Of a stretch of DNA of 17,177 nucleotides, positions 7,225 through 14,078 are shown piece by piece (positions within the stretch are counted from its first letter, which is position 1; each line of letters begins with the position of its first letter). Made by a program: the position numbers and the translations under genes. Source of the stretch: JTS-RE9 sp964649195 (lineage in GTDB: Bacteria > Planctomycetota > Phycisphaerae > Phycisphaerales > Phycisphaeraceae); the NCBI GenBank assembly GCA_964649195.1, contig CAZYPK010000118.1, forward strand, positions 1-17,177, given 5' to 3'. The notes under the pieces were generated by a model that was not told the origin of the DNA, made no database searches, and saw only the letters and a list, made by a program, of their open reading frames with translations.

Positions 7225-8133
7225 ATGCGATGGCGATCCCTCTTCATCCTGATGTTCCTCTTCGGTTGCGAATCGCAACCGACATGGCCCGAGGGTGAGA
7301 GGTTTGGCCATTTGCCCAGGGTGACCAACATTCGCCCCGACTTTCCCGCTGACAAGGCCGTGCTGCTGGTGCAGACCGAAACAACTTTCGTGCATGCCAA
7401 CGCGGACCTCACCGAAGCCTGGGAGATGGTGACCACCGAGGGCTTGAGCGAGCAACAGATACAAATCATGGCGGCCAACGCGATCCGCGTGGGCACGATG
7501 GACGGCGCCGCGCTCAGCTTGTTTTATTCCAAGCTGCCTCGCACCGGCGGCACGCGGGTGAAGACCATCGGCGTCGGACGCGAACCGGTGATCTTTGAAA
7601 CGACGCCGACCATCGAGCGTGCCATCGAGATCGAGGCGCTGCTGGGCATCGATCGCGATGAAACGATGAAACTGCCCGCCGGCCGTTTGCAGTTGCTGCT
7701 GGATGTGGTCATCGATGGCAACAAGGTGAAGGTGGGGGTCACGCCGCATCATCACTGGGTATCGCCGAGCGTCAAGCCTCGCACGCCGGAAGAAAAGGCG
7801 ATGGAAGGTCGGGAGTTCAGGGAGATTTCGTTCGATGCGGAACTCAGCGGCGACCGGTTTCTGGTGCTGGGCTGGGGGAGGGAAGAGCCGGGGGAGCCGG
7901 GGGAGCAGAAAGAGCAGAAAGAGCCAGAGAATTCCTCGGCTCCTCCGGCTCTTCCCGCTCCTCCGGCTCCCCTGGCTCCTCCCGCTCTTCCCGCTTCTCC
8001 CCGCAAGCCGAGACTTGGCGATCTGCTGTTTGTCGGCCAGCGTGCGGACCGTCCGCTGCAACTGATCTGCATCATTCGCGTGCCGCCGCAGGGTGAGATG
8101 TTTGACAACCAACTCGCCCGACCGGAGCGGTGA
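7225..8133 (+). CDS. Putative lipoprotein of unknown function with an in-frame low-complexity insert
   Basis: This is a 302-aa protein. The N-terminus MRWRSLFILMFLFGCESQ is a short lipoprotein signal with Cys at residue 15; the lipobox LFGC has an atypical Phe at -2. I chose the ATG at 7225 over one at 7192 because the signal peptide begins there and a -10-like TACAAT lies 7 nt upstream. The body (about 30-215) has no motif I recognise; 'KAVLLVQTETTFVHANADLT' (44-63) begins a plausible folded domain. Residues about 219-262 are Gly/Glu/Gln/Lys-rich and then Pro/Ala-rich, encoded by a purine run followed by a pyrimidine run, and look like an intergenic repeat captured in frame. Normal-looking sequence resumes to the C-terminus (LGDLLFVGQRADRP...). 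It lies 88 bp after the aminotransferase gene, on the same strand. Confidence 0.65.
   Translation: MRWRSLFILMFLFGCESQPTWPEGERFGHLPRVTNIRPDFPADKAVLLVQTETTFVHANADLTEAWEMVTTEGLSEQQIQIMAANAIRVGTMDGAALSLFYSKLPRTGGTRVKTIGVGREPVIFETTPTIERAIEIEALLGIDRDETMKLPAGRLQLLLDVVIDGNKVKVGVTPHHHWVSPSVKPRTPEEKAMEGREFREISFDAELSGDRFLVLGWGREEPGEPGEQKEQKEPENSSAPPALPAPPAPLAPPALPASPRKPRLGDLLFVGQRADRPLQLICIIRVPPQGEMFDNQLARPER
7873..8001. repeat. Purine/pyrimidine hairpin repeat inside the lipoprotein gene
   Basis: A G/A-rich segment with repeated GGGGGAGCC and AGAAAGAGC words is followed by a C/T-rich segment with repeated GGCTCCTCC, GGCTCTTCCC and GGCTCCCC words. The halves are largely reverse-complementary and could fold into a long imperfect hairpin. 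Its style matches the short-word intergenic repeats at 8229-8299 and 12460-12693. Confidence 0.6.
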
Positions 8134-8207
8134 CTTGAACGCCAACACTGGCGGCCTTTGGCAATGATCCCGAAACGCGGCTTGAACAGAAAAGCATTCA
8201 ATTTCCC

Positions 8208-8283
8208 AGCCGCTTGCGGCTTCGCTCTGGTTCCTGTCCCCTGTTCCGCAGACGCGCAGCGAGGACGCTGCGGCTGTGAAGTC
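8208..8283 (+). repeat. Left arm of an inverted intergenic repeat flanking the STAS gene
   Basis: Two blocks, 21 bp (8208-8228) and 38 bp (8246-8283), are perfect reverse complements of 8786-8806 and 8738-8775. Each block contains its own small palindrome, for example GCCGCTTGCGGC and AGCGAGGACGCT. The 17-bp link between them, and the sequence after, consist of CCTGTCCCCTGT words. Confidence 0.85.
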
Positions 8284-8299
8284 CCCTGTCCCCTGTCCT

Positions 8300-8689
8300 T
8301 TAGTCCTTGAACGCCTTCATCGCGGTGTCGAGGTCCGCAAAGACCTTCAGAAGCAGATGAAGGTTGGCCACTTCGAACTGTTGCACCACCATCGGGTTGG
8401 TCGAGACGATGTGCAGTTGCCCGCCCACGTGCCGAAACAGTTTTTGAATGGTGACCAGAATGCCCATCACACCCGAGGAGACGAGCGAGACGCCATCGAG
8501 GTTCACGAGCATCTTCGGATCGCGTCCGTGACTGACCTGGGCGGCGGCCTCATAAAGCTCGCGAACCGCGATGCCGTCAATTTTTTGCCGGGGAAACCGC
8601 ACGTGCTGCAAGGTGTCGATCGTCTCGATGCTCAATCGCGGCGGCTCGCCAGGCTGATCCGTTTCGGTATTCATGTTCGTTGAACTCAT
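8300..8689 (-). CDS. STAS-domain protein, anti-sigma factor antagonist-like
   Basis: This 129-aa cytosolic protein has a single STAS domain (about 25-125), as in SpoIIAA/RsbV, which are switched by phosphorylation and bind an anti-sigma kinase. The strand-turn-helix 'MLVNLDGVSLVSSGVMGILV' (60-79) holds the SSG (71-73) where the phosphorylated Ser lies in SpoIIAA; the usual preceding Asp is Val here. The following 'VGGQLHIVSTNPMVVQQFEV' (88-107) is the typical second half. No kinase or sigma factor is adjacent, so the partner is unknown. The start is MSSTNMN at 8689; Met6 at 8674 is possible. Neither has a Shine-Dalgarno, but a -10-like TATACT lies 12 nt before the first. The gene stands alone between inverted repeat copies. 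A structural STAS protein is the alternative. Confidence 0.8.
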   Translation of the reverse strand: MSSTNMNTETDQPGEPPRLSIETIDTLQHVRFPRQKIDGIAVRELYEAAAQVSHGRDPKMLVNLDGVSLVSSGVMGILVTIQKLFRHVGGQLHIVSTNPMVVQQFEVANLHLLLKVFADLDTAMKAFKD

Positions 8690-8701
8690 GGGGTCGCTCA
8701 G

Positions 8702-8707
8702 AGTATA
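8702..8707 (-). promoter_or_regulatory. -10-like box for the STAS gene
   Basis: TATACT on the minus strand lies 12 nt before the ATG at 8689, implying a leader of only about 5 nt. The -35 region falls in repeat sequence and is weak. Confidence 0.35.
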
Positions 8708-8737
8708 GCGAAAGCGAACAGGGAACAAGGAACAGGA

Positions 8738-8806
8738 GACTTCACAGCCGCAGCGTCCTCGCTGCGCGTCTGCGGGACAGGGGACAGAGCGAAGCCGCAA
8801 GCGGCT
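8738..8806 (-). repeat. Right arm of an inverted intergenic repeat flanking the STAS gene
   Basis: Reverse-complement partner of 8208-8283. The 38-bp and 21-bp blocks are perfectly conserved, but the link between them is 10 bp instead of 17. More CCTGTCCCCTG-type words follow to about 8846. Confidence 0.85.
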
Positions 8807-8864
8807 TGGATCTCTTCCTGTCCCCTGCCGCTGCTCCTCTCCTCTGATCTCTGAGGAAACGGAA

Positions 8865-8892
8865 TGGCCAAGTCCGCTCGATTCGGCATAAT
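8865..8892 (+). promoter_or_regulatory. Candidate promoter of the sialic-acid transport gene
   Basis: TGGCCA (8865-8870) and CATAAT (8887-8892) are 16 bp apart and match the sigma-70-type consensus at 4/6 and 5/6. Initiation near 8899 would give a leader of about 35 nt to the ATG at 8934. Confidence 0.4.
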
Positions 8893-8933
8893 GGGTGATC
8901 GACACATCCCTGACCGGTTCCCGAGCAAGCGCC

Positions 8934-11531
8934 ATGCGAATGATGCCTCGACAACTGCGGATGCTTCACTGGGCCATGTTTCTGCTTCTTACGCTTTGCC
9001 ATGCGCGGCAGACGCATGGGCAGAGCTGGTTTGAAACGGCCAGGTGGCCTTCGATTCCCGATGCGGTTGGCGTGGCGGCGCCCTTTGCGGGGATCAGCGG
9101 GGATGTGTTGATCGTGGCAGGCGGGGCGAACTTTCCCGATGCTCCGCCCTGGGAAGGCGGCGCGAAAATCTGGCACGACCAGGTTTATGCACTGACCGAT
9201 GCGAAGGGACAGTCTGATGCAAACGGGCACTGGCGGAGGGTGGGCAAGCTGCCGCGTGCGCTGGGGTATGGCGTTTCCATCACCACGAAGGATGGCATCA
9301 TCTGCATCGGCGGCAGCGATGCGACGCAACATTTCGCCGATGTCTTCCGCATGAAGTTCGACGGCAAGACGGTTCGACATGATCCGCTGCCTTCGCTGCC
9401 CCGCCCCATCGCCAATGGCTGCGGCGCGATGGTCGGCAACATCATCTACATCGCCGGCGGCATCGACTCCCCCGCTTCCGCGACCGCCCTGAAAACCTTT
9501 TACGCGCTCGATCTTTCGCACCCTTCGCCCAAGTGGCAGGAGCTCGAACCCTGGCCCGGCGAGGGACGCATGTTGGCCGTGGCCGGGGCGCACAAGGGTT
9601 CGTTCTTTCTTTTCAGCGGCACGAGCCTGGCGCCTGATGATCAGGGCAAACCGGTGCGAACCTATCTGAAGGATGCCTACCGTTACGATCCGGGCAAGGG
9701 TTGGACGAAGCTGCCCGACATGCCCCGCCCGGCGGTTGCCGCCCCTTCGCCGGCGCCCAACGTCGGCCCTGCGCACCTGGCCATCATGGGCGGCGATGAC
9801 GGTGCGAACGTCAACTTCACCCCCCTTTCAGCCCATCCCGGCTTCCCCAAAACCGTGCTCGCCTACTCGACGATTACAGATAGCTGGGCCACTGCCGAGG
9901 GTCTGGCCGCCTCGGTGGTGACGACGCCCGTGGTGGAGTGGAAGGGTGTGCATCTGATCACCAGCGGCGAGATTCGCCCCGGGGTGCGCTCGCCGGAGGT
10001 TTGGAGCTTCAAGCCGACGGGAACGAAGGCGGGCTTTGGTGCGATCAACTATGTGACGCTGGTGGTTTACCTGCTGGCGATGGTCGCGCTCGGCTCGTGG
10101 TTTGCCCGCCGCAACAAGACCACCGATGACTACTTCCGCGGCGGGCAGCGCATTCCCTGGTGGGCGGCGGGGCTTTCCATCTTCGCCACCATGCTCAGCT
10201 CGATCACCTTCATGGCGATCCCGGCGCAGAGCTACAGCGTGGGTTGGAATCTGTACCTGGCCAATTCGTACCTGATCCTGACGCCGCTGGTGGTGCTGGT
10301 GTTCATGCCGTTCTACCGCAGGCTGGATATCACCACCGCCTATGAATACCTTGAGCTTCGCTTCAACCTGGTCGCCCGGCTGATCGCCAGCGTGATGTTC
10401 ATGCTGTTTCAGCTTGGCCGCATCACCATTGTGCTCTATCTGCCTTCGCTGGCGCTGGCGACGGTGAGCAACATGGACATTCGCCTGTGCATCACGGTGA
10501 TGGGGACGTTGGTGATCATCTACAGCGTGCTGGGCGGGGTGGAAGGCGTGATCTGGACCGATGTGGCGCAGAGCTTCGTGCTGATGGGCGGGGCGATCTG
10601 GGCCCTGGCGGCGGTCATGGTGAAAGTCGATGGCGGCGTGGGCACGATCATCACCACCGCCGATGATGCCGGCCGGTTTTTCAGCTCGGTGAGCTGGAGC
10701 TGGGATCTGACCATCGGCGCCGGCTGGGTGATTCTGGTGGGCAGCATCTTCACCAACCTGTTCCCCTACACCGCCAGCCAGGATGTGGTGCAGCGATACG
10801 TGACCACGTCCGACCACAAAAGCGCCGCCAAGGCGATCTGGACCAACGCCCTGGTTTCCCCCGTGGCCCAGGCTGTTTTCTTTGCCATCGGCACGGCCCT
10901 GTTCGCCTTCTATCGTCTGCATCCTGAGCGGCTGGACCCGACCATGCCGGTCGATAGCGTCTTCCCGCAGTTCATCGTCCGCGAGCTTCCCGCAGGCGTC
11001 GCCGGGCTGATCGTGGCGGGCATTTTTGCGGCGGCGCAGTCCACGCTTTCGAGCAGCCTCAACTCGGTGGCCTCCGCCTACGTCATCGACGTTCACAAAC
11101 GGTTCAATCCGCAAAGCCCCGATGCGGCCTGTCTGAAGCTGGCCCGCATCCTCACCGCCGTCGTCGGCATCATCGGCACCGTCGCGGCGCTGGCCTTCAC
11201 CACGCTGGACATCCGCTCGGTCTGGGAAACCTTCCTGGGCGTGATCGGCCTTTTCGGCGGCACGATCTCCGGGCTGTTTCTGCTGGGCGTCTTCACCACC
11301 CGCACCACCGCAGGCGGGGCGATCCTCGGCGCCTTCGCCAGCGCCGCCCTGGTGTTTGCCGTGAAGTTCTTGACGGCGGCGCACTTTTTCTGCTATCCAG
11401 TGGTCGGCGTGATCAGTTGCGTGCTCATCGGATGGCTGGCGAGCCTGCTCCAGCCGCGCAGTGATGCGAACCTGGCCGGCCTGACGATTCACACCTTGGT
11501 CAAGACCGATTCCCAACCCGCCCGTACATGA
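8934..11531 (+). CDS. Cyclically permuted N-acetylneuraminate mutarotase fused to a sodium:solute symporter
   Basis: This 865-aa fusion has a signal peptide (about 1-29, hydrophobic AMFLLLTLC), a periplasmic Kelch beta-propeller (about 30-360) and an SSS-family transporter (about 370-860). The propeller matches E. coli NanM (YjhT) in permuted order. The 'FAGISGDVLIVAGGANF' blade, late in NanM, comes first here (51-67), and the 'LITSGEIRPGVRSPEVWSF' segment (341-359), which precedes it in NanM, is last. This is the layout of the cyclically permuted mutarotase family. The transporter half has the SSS signature YSVLGGVEGVIWTDVAQ and a late SSLNS Na+-site motif. Expected role: speed sialic-acid anomer exchange outside, then Na+-driven uptake of Neu5Ac or a derivative. 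I chose the ATG at 8934 because the signal peptide starts there. The lyase gene follows after 10 bp, an operon. Confidence 0.85.
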   Translation: MRMMPRQLRMLHWAMFLLLTLCHARQTHGQSWFETARWPSIPDAVGVAAPFAGISGDVLIVAGGANFPDAPPWEGGAKIWHDQVYALTDAKGQSDANGHWRRVGKLPRALGYGVSITTKDGIICIGGSDATQHFADVFRMKFDGKTVRHDPLPSLPRPIANGCGAMVGNIIYIAGGIDSPASATALKTFYALDLSHPSPKWQELEPWPGEGRMLAVAGAHKGSFFLFSGTSLAPDDQGKPVRTYLKDAYRYDPGKGWTKLPDMPRPAVAAPSPAPNVGPAHLAIMGGDDGANVNFTPLSAHPGFPKTVLAYSTITDSWATAEGLAASVVTTPVVEWKGVHLITSGEIRPGVRSPEVWSFKPTGTKAGFGAINYVTLVVYLLAMVALGSWFARRNKTTDDYFRGGQRIPWWAAGLSIFATMLSSITFMAIPAQSYSVGWNLYLANSYLILTPLVVLVFMPFYRRLDITTAYEYLELRFNLVARLIASVMFMLFQLGRITIVLYLPSLALATVSNMDIRLCITVMGTLVIIYSVLGGVEGVIWTDVAQSFVLMGGAIWALAAVMVKVDGGVGTIITTADDAGRFFSSVSWSWDLTIGAGWVILVGSIFTNLFPYTASQDVVQRYVTTSDHKSAAKAIWTNALVSPVAQAVFFAIGTALFAFYRLHPERLDPTMPVDSVFPQFIVRELPAGVAGLIVAGIFAAAQSTLSSSLNSVASAYVIDVHKRFNPQSPDAACLKLARILTAVVGIIGTVAALAFTTLDIRSVWETFLGVIGLFGGTISGLFLLGVFTTRTTAGGAILGAFASAALVFAVKFLTAAHFFCYPVVGVISCVLIGWLASLLQPRSDANLAGLTIHTLVKTDSQPART

Positions 11532-11541
11532 CAGGAGATTT

Positions 11542-12456
11542 ATGGCTTCGTTGAAACTCACCGGCCTCGTCGCCGCCGCCCACACGCCCTTTGCCGCCGA
11601 TGGTTCGCTCGATCTGGCCATCGTCGAAAAGCAGGCCGACCTGCTGCTGAAGCAGAAGATCACCACGGTCTTCATCGCCGGCAGCACCGGGGAGAGCCAT
11701 TCGCTTTCGCTGGATGAACGCATGCGCCTGGCCGACCGCTGGTTCGCGGTCGTCAAAGGTACGCCGATGCAGGTGGTGGTGCATGTGGGCTGCAACTGTC
11801 TGCCCGATGCGGTGGCGCTTTCCGCTCAGGCGGATCGTCTGGGCGCCACTGCGATTGCCGCGCTCGCGCCGAGCTATTTCAAACCGCGCGATGTCACTGC
11901 CCTGATCGATTGGTGTGCCGCGCTTGCCGGTGCCGCGTCCAATACACCGTTCTATTACTACGACATTCCCTCGCTCACCGGCGTCTCGCTCTCGATGCCG
12001 CAGTTTCTTCAGCAGGCGGCGCCGCGAATCCCCACGTTCCACGGCCTCAAGTTCACCAGCAGCGACCTGATGAGCTATCAGCAATGCGTCCATCACGATG
12101 GCGGCAAGTTCGACATCGCCTTCGGCAGCGATGAAATCCTGCTGGCCGCGCTGGCCGTCGGCGCGGTGGGCGCGGTCGGCAGCAGCTACAACTTTGCCGG
12201 GCCGATTTATCATCGCGTCATCGAAGCGTTTCAACGCGGCGACATCAAGGCGGCGCAGGCCCAGCAGTTCAAGTCGGTGCAGCTCATTCAGACACTCGCC
12301 CGCGTCGGCTACATGGGGGCGGCCAAGGCGGTGATGAACATGCTGGGCGTCAACGTCGGCCCCGCCCGCCAGCCCAACGCGAACCCCGATGGAGCCACCA
12401 TCGCCCAGCTTCGCCGCGATCTGGAAACGCTGGGCTTTTTTGATTGGATCAAGTGA
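11542..12456 (+). CDS. nanA: N-acetylneuraminate lyase (DapA/NAL superfamily)
   Basis: This 304-aa cytosolic class I aldolase cleaves N-acetylneuraminate to N-acetylmannosamine and pyruvate. TIM-barrel motifs are GSTGES (47-52, carboxylate binding), FYYYDIP (137-143, catalytic Tyr140), GLKFTSSDL (168-176, Schiff-base Lys170), FGSDE (194-198) and GAVGSSYNFAG (210-220). The YYDIP, KFTS and GSSYN versions distinguish sialate lyases from dihydrodipicolinate synthase. Several stretches (IPTFHGLKF, QQCVHHD, GAVGAVGSSYN) resemble, by recall, animal N-acetylneuraminate pyruvate-lyase more than E. coli NanA. The ATG at 11542 has AGGAG five bases before it and sits 10 bp after the transporter stop, so the two genes are co-transcribed. 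The genes for ManNAc processing (nanE, nanK) are not in the window. Confidence 0.88.
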   Translation: MASLKLTGLVAAAHTPFAADGSLDLAIVEKQADLLLKQKITTVFIAGSTGESHSLSLDERMRLADRWFAVVKGTPMQVVVHVGCNCLPDAVALSAQADRLGATAIAALAPSYFKPRDVTALIDWCAALAGAASNTPFYYYDIPSLTGVSLSMPQFLQQAAPRIPTFHGLKFTSSDLMSYQQCVHHDGGKFDIAFGSDEILLAALAVGAVGAVGSSYNFAGPIYHRVIEAFQRGDIKAAQAQQFKSVQLIQTLARVGYMGAAKAVMNMLGVNVGPARQPNANPDGATIAQLRRDLETLGFFDWIK

Positions 12457-12459
12457 GGG

Positions 12460-12693
12460 AACAAGAGACAGGAGACAGGGAACAGGGAACAGGAGACAGG
12501 AAACAGGAAACAGGGATTTGAAATCTGAGATTTGAAATTTGAAATCATTGTGGACTGTCCCCTGTGCCCCGTCCCCTGCCTGCGGCTGCTCCCCCAATAA
12601 GCAATAAGCAATCACCAATAAATAATAACCAATCGCCTTTCCTGTTCCCTGTCCCCTGTCCCCTGTTTCCTGTTTCCTGTCCCCTGTCCTTCA
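12460..12693. repeat. Modular short-word intergenic repeat with long inverted arms
   Basis: Four modules fill the spacer. A purine run of GGGAACAGG/GACAGGAAACAGG words (12462-12515) comes first, then a TTTGAAATC/GATTTGAAAT block (12516-12545). After a short link, AATAAGCAATAAGC words with AATAAATAAT (12594-12630) follow. Last is a pyrimidine run of CCCTGT/TTTCCTGT words (12637-12692). The runs are inverted relative to each other, with a perfect 21-bp match between 12495-12515 and 12661-12681. No coding sequence is supported inside. Confidence 0.8.
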
Positions 12694-12707
12694 TCTGGAG
12701 TTTTCCC

Positions 12708-13868
12708 ATGAATCAGGTTCGACTGGGCGTCATCGGCTGCGGCGGCATGGCCAAGGCGCACATGAAATACTTTCCTTCGATCCCCGGCTTGAGGTTCGCC
12801 GCCGCCGCCGATGGGTTTGCCGACAACCTCAAGTCCGTCTGCGACGCCAACGAGGGCGTCAAGGGTTTTGATGACGGCCTCAAGCTCATCGGCTCCGGCG
12901 AGGTCGATGCCATCCTCATCTGCACGCCGCACTACTTTCATCCCGACCTGGCCATCGCCGGTCTCAAGGCGGGCCTGCACGTGCTCACCGAAAAACCCGT
13001 CGCCGTCACCGCCAAGGCCGCCGCGGAAGTCAACGCCGAGCACGCGAAGAGGCCCGACCTCGTTTACGCCGCCATGTTCCAACTGCGCGATGCGCCGCTG
13101 TGGAAACGCCTCAAGCACATGATCGCCTCCGGGCAGCTTGGTCAGATCAGACGTGTTTCATGGATCGTCACCAACTGGTTCCGAACCCAGGCCTACTACG
13201 ATGCCGGCTCCTGGCGCGCCACCTGGAAAGGTGAAGGCGGCGGCGTGCTGCTGAACCAATGCCCACACAACCTCGACCTGCTCTGCTGGCTCATCGGGTC
13301 GCCTTCGAAGGTTCACGCTCAGGTCCACCTGGGCAAACATCATCACATCGAAGTCGAGGATGATGTCACCGCCTACCTCGAATGGGCCGACGGTGCCACG
13401 GGCACCTTCATCACCTCCACCGGCGACAGCCCCGGCACCGACCGCCTGGAAATCACCGGCGACAAGGGCAAAGCCATCGTCGAAGGCAAGCGCATCACCT
13501 TTTTGAGCACCTACGAATCCGTCACCCACTTCTGCGCCACCAGCGATGAAGCTTTCGGCCAGCCGCTCGCCGACACCATCACCATCGATGTCAAGGGCGA
13601 TGATCCGGGCCACCGCGCCGTCACCGCCAACTTCATCGACGCCATCCTCAAGCCCGGCGCCCCGCTGATCTGCTCGGGCGAAGAAGGCATGCAGGAACTG
13701 GAACTGGGCAACGCCATGCTCATGTCAGGCATCATCAAACAGCCCGTGAACATCCCCACGGACCGCGACGCCTACGACCGGCTGCTCAAGGACCTGATCG
13801 CCAAATCGACCTTCCAAAAAGGCGCCGTCCGCAAGGCGAAGGTCGATCTGGAAAAGTCGTTCCACTGA
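12708..13868 (+). CDS. Gfo/Idh/MocA-family oxidoreductase, possibly acting on modified sialic acid
   Basis: This 386-aa NAD(P)-dependent enzyme has a Rossmann domain with GVIGCGGMAKAH (7-18), the hallmark EKP motif (95-97, Lys96) after 'HVLT', and the alpha/beta substrate domain with GGGVLLNQCPHNLDLL (177-192), whose His187 and Asp190 match the family's catalytic region. Substrate cannot be read from sequence. It lies downstream of mutarotase-transporter and lyase genes, and known Gfo/Idh/MocA enzymes of sialate loci (E. coli NanX/YjhC, Ruminococcus gnavus NanOx) convert anhydro- or dehydro-Neu5Ac to Neu5Ac, so a similar role is a reasonable inference. The ATG at 12708 has GGAG seven bases before it; the long in-frame upstream extension is repeat-derived. 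A 251-bp repeat separates it from the lyase gene, so it may be separately regulated. Confidence 0.8.
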   Translation: MNQVRLGVIGCGGMAKAHMKYFPSIPGLRFAAAADGFADNLKSVCDANEGVKGFDDGLKLIGSGEVDAILICTPHYFHPDLAIAGLKAGLHVLTEKPVAVTAKAAAEVNAEHAKRPDLVYAAMFQLRDAPLWKRLKHMIASGQLGQIRRVSWIVTNWFRTQAYYDAGSWRATWKGEGGGVLLNQCPHNLDLLCWLIGSPSKVHAQVHLGKHHHIEVEDDVTAYLEWADGATGTFITSTGDSPGTDRLEITGDKGKAIVEGKRITFLSTYESVTHFCATSDEAFGQPLADTITIDVKGDDPGHRAVTANFIDAILKPGAPLICSGEEGMQELELGNAMLMSGIIKQPVNIPTDRDAYDRLLKDLIAKSTFQKGAVRKAKVDLEKSFH

Positions 13869-14043
13869 GCCGCGACTCAACGAGTCGCGGACGTGAACGG
13901 CAAGAATGGAGTGACCATCGCGCAGCGGATCACGGGACGCAAAAACGACCGGGCGCCGATCAAGACTGAAAAAAAAAGGCGCACTGGACCACCCCTTCAG
14001 GCTGTTCCGGGGGGCGCGTCCGCGACGTGTTACGTCGCGGCTC
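13867..14043 (+). repeat. REPIN-like element, copy A
   Basis: This 177-bp element has 10-bp terminal inverted repeats GAGCCGCGAC / GTCGCGGCTC. Each end is a hairpin: left arms CCGCGACTC / GAGTCGCGG around AAC, and right arms CCGCGACGT / ACGTCGCGG around GTT. Its first base is inside the TGA of the oxidoreductase gene. The interior carries an A9 run and shares ACGTGAACGG and CGCGCAGCGG with copy B. Confidence 0.8.
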
Positions 14044-14065
14044 TTATTATCCCGCGATTCCCCGC

Positions 14066-14071
14066 TAACAT
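14066..14071 (+). promoter_or_regulatory. -10-like box for a leaderless FAD-oxidoreductase mRNA
   Basis: TAACAT is followed by exactly 7 nt (TCACACC) and then the ATG at 14079, with no Shine-Dalgarno. TTATTA 16 bp upstream is only a weak -35. The box begins 22 bp beyond the right end of the REPIN-like element. Confidence 0.35.
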
Positions 14072-14078
14072 TCACACC

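Noticed and set aside
9828..11795. 655-codon open frame on the minus strand opposite the transporter fusion
   Set aside because: Dominated by Gly, Asp, His and Gln-rich antisense sequence without motifs; shadow of the transporter and lyase genes.
12460..12693. CRISPR-like array
   Set aside because: Repeat words are short, irregular and inverted between halves, without constant repeat length or unique spacers.
12564..12707. N-terminal extension of the Gfo/Idh/MocA protein
   Set aside because: These 48 codons are translated repeat words (SPFLFPVPCPLFPVSCPL); the ATG at 12708 has a Shine-Dalgarno and begins the Rossmann fold.
13893..14078. N-terminal extension of the FAD oxidoreductase
   Set aside because: The extension translates the REPIN-like element; the FAD motif begins six residues after the ATG at 14079.
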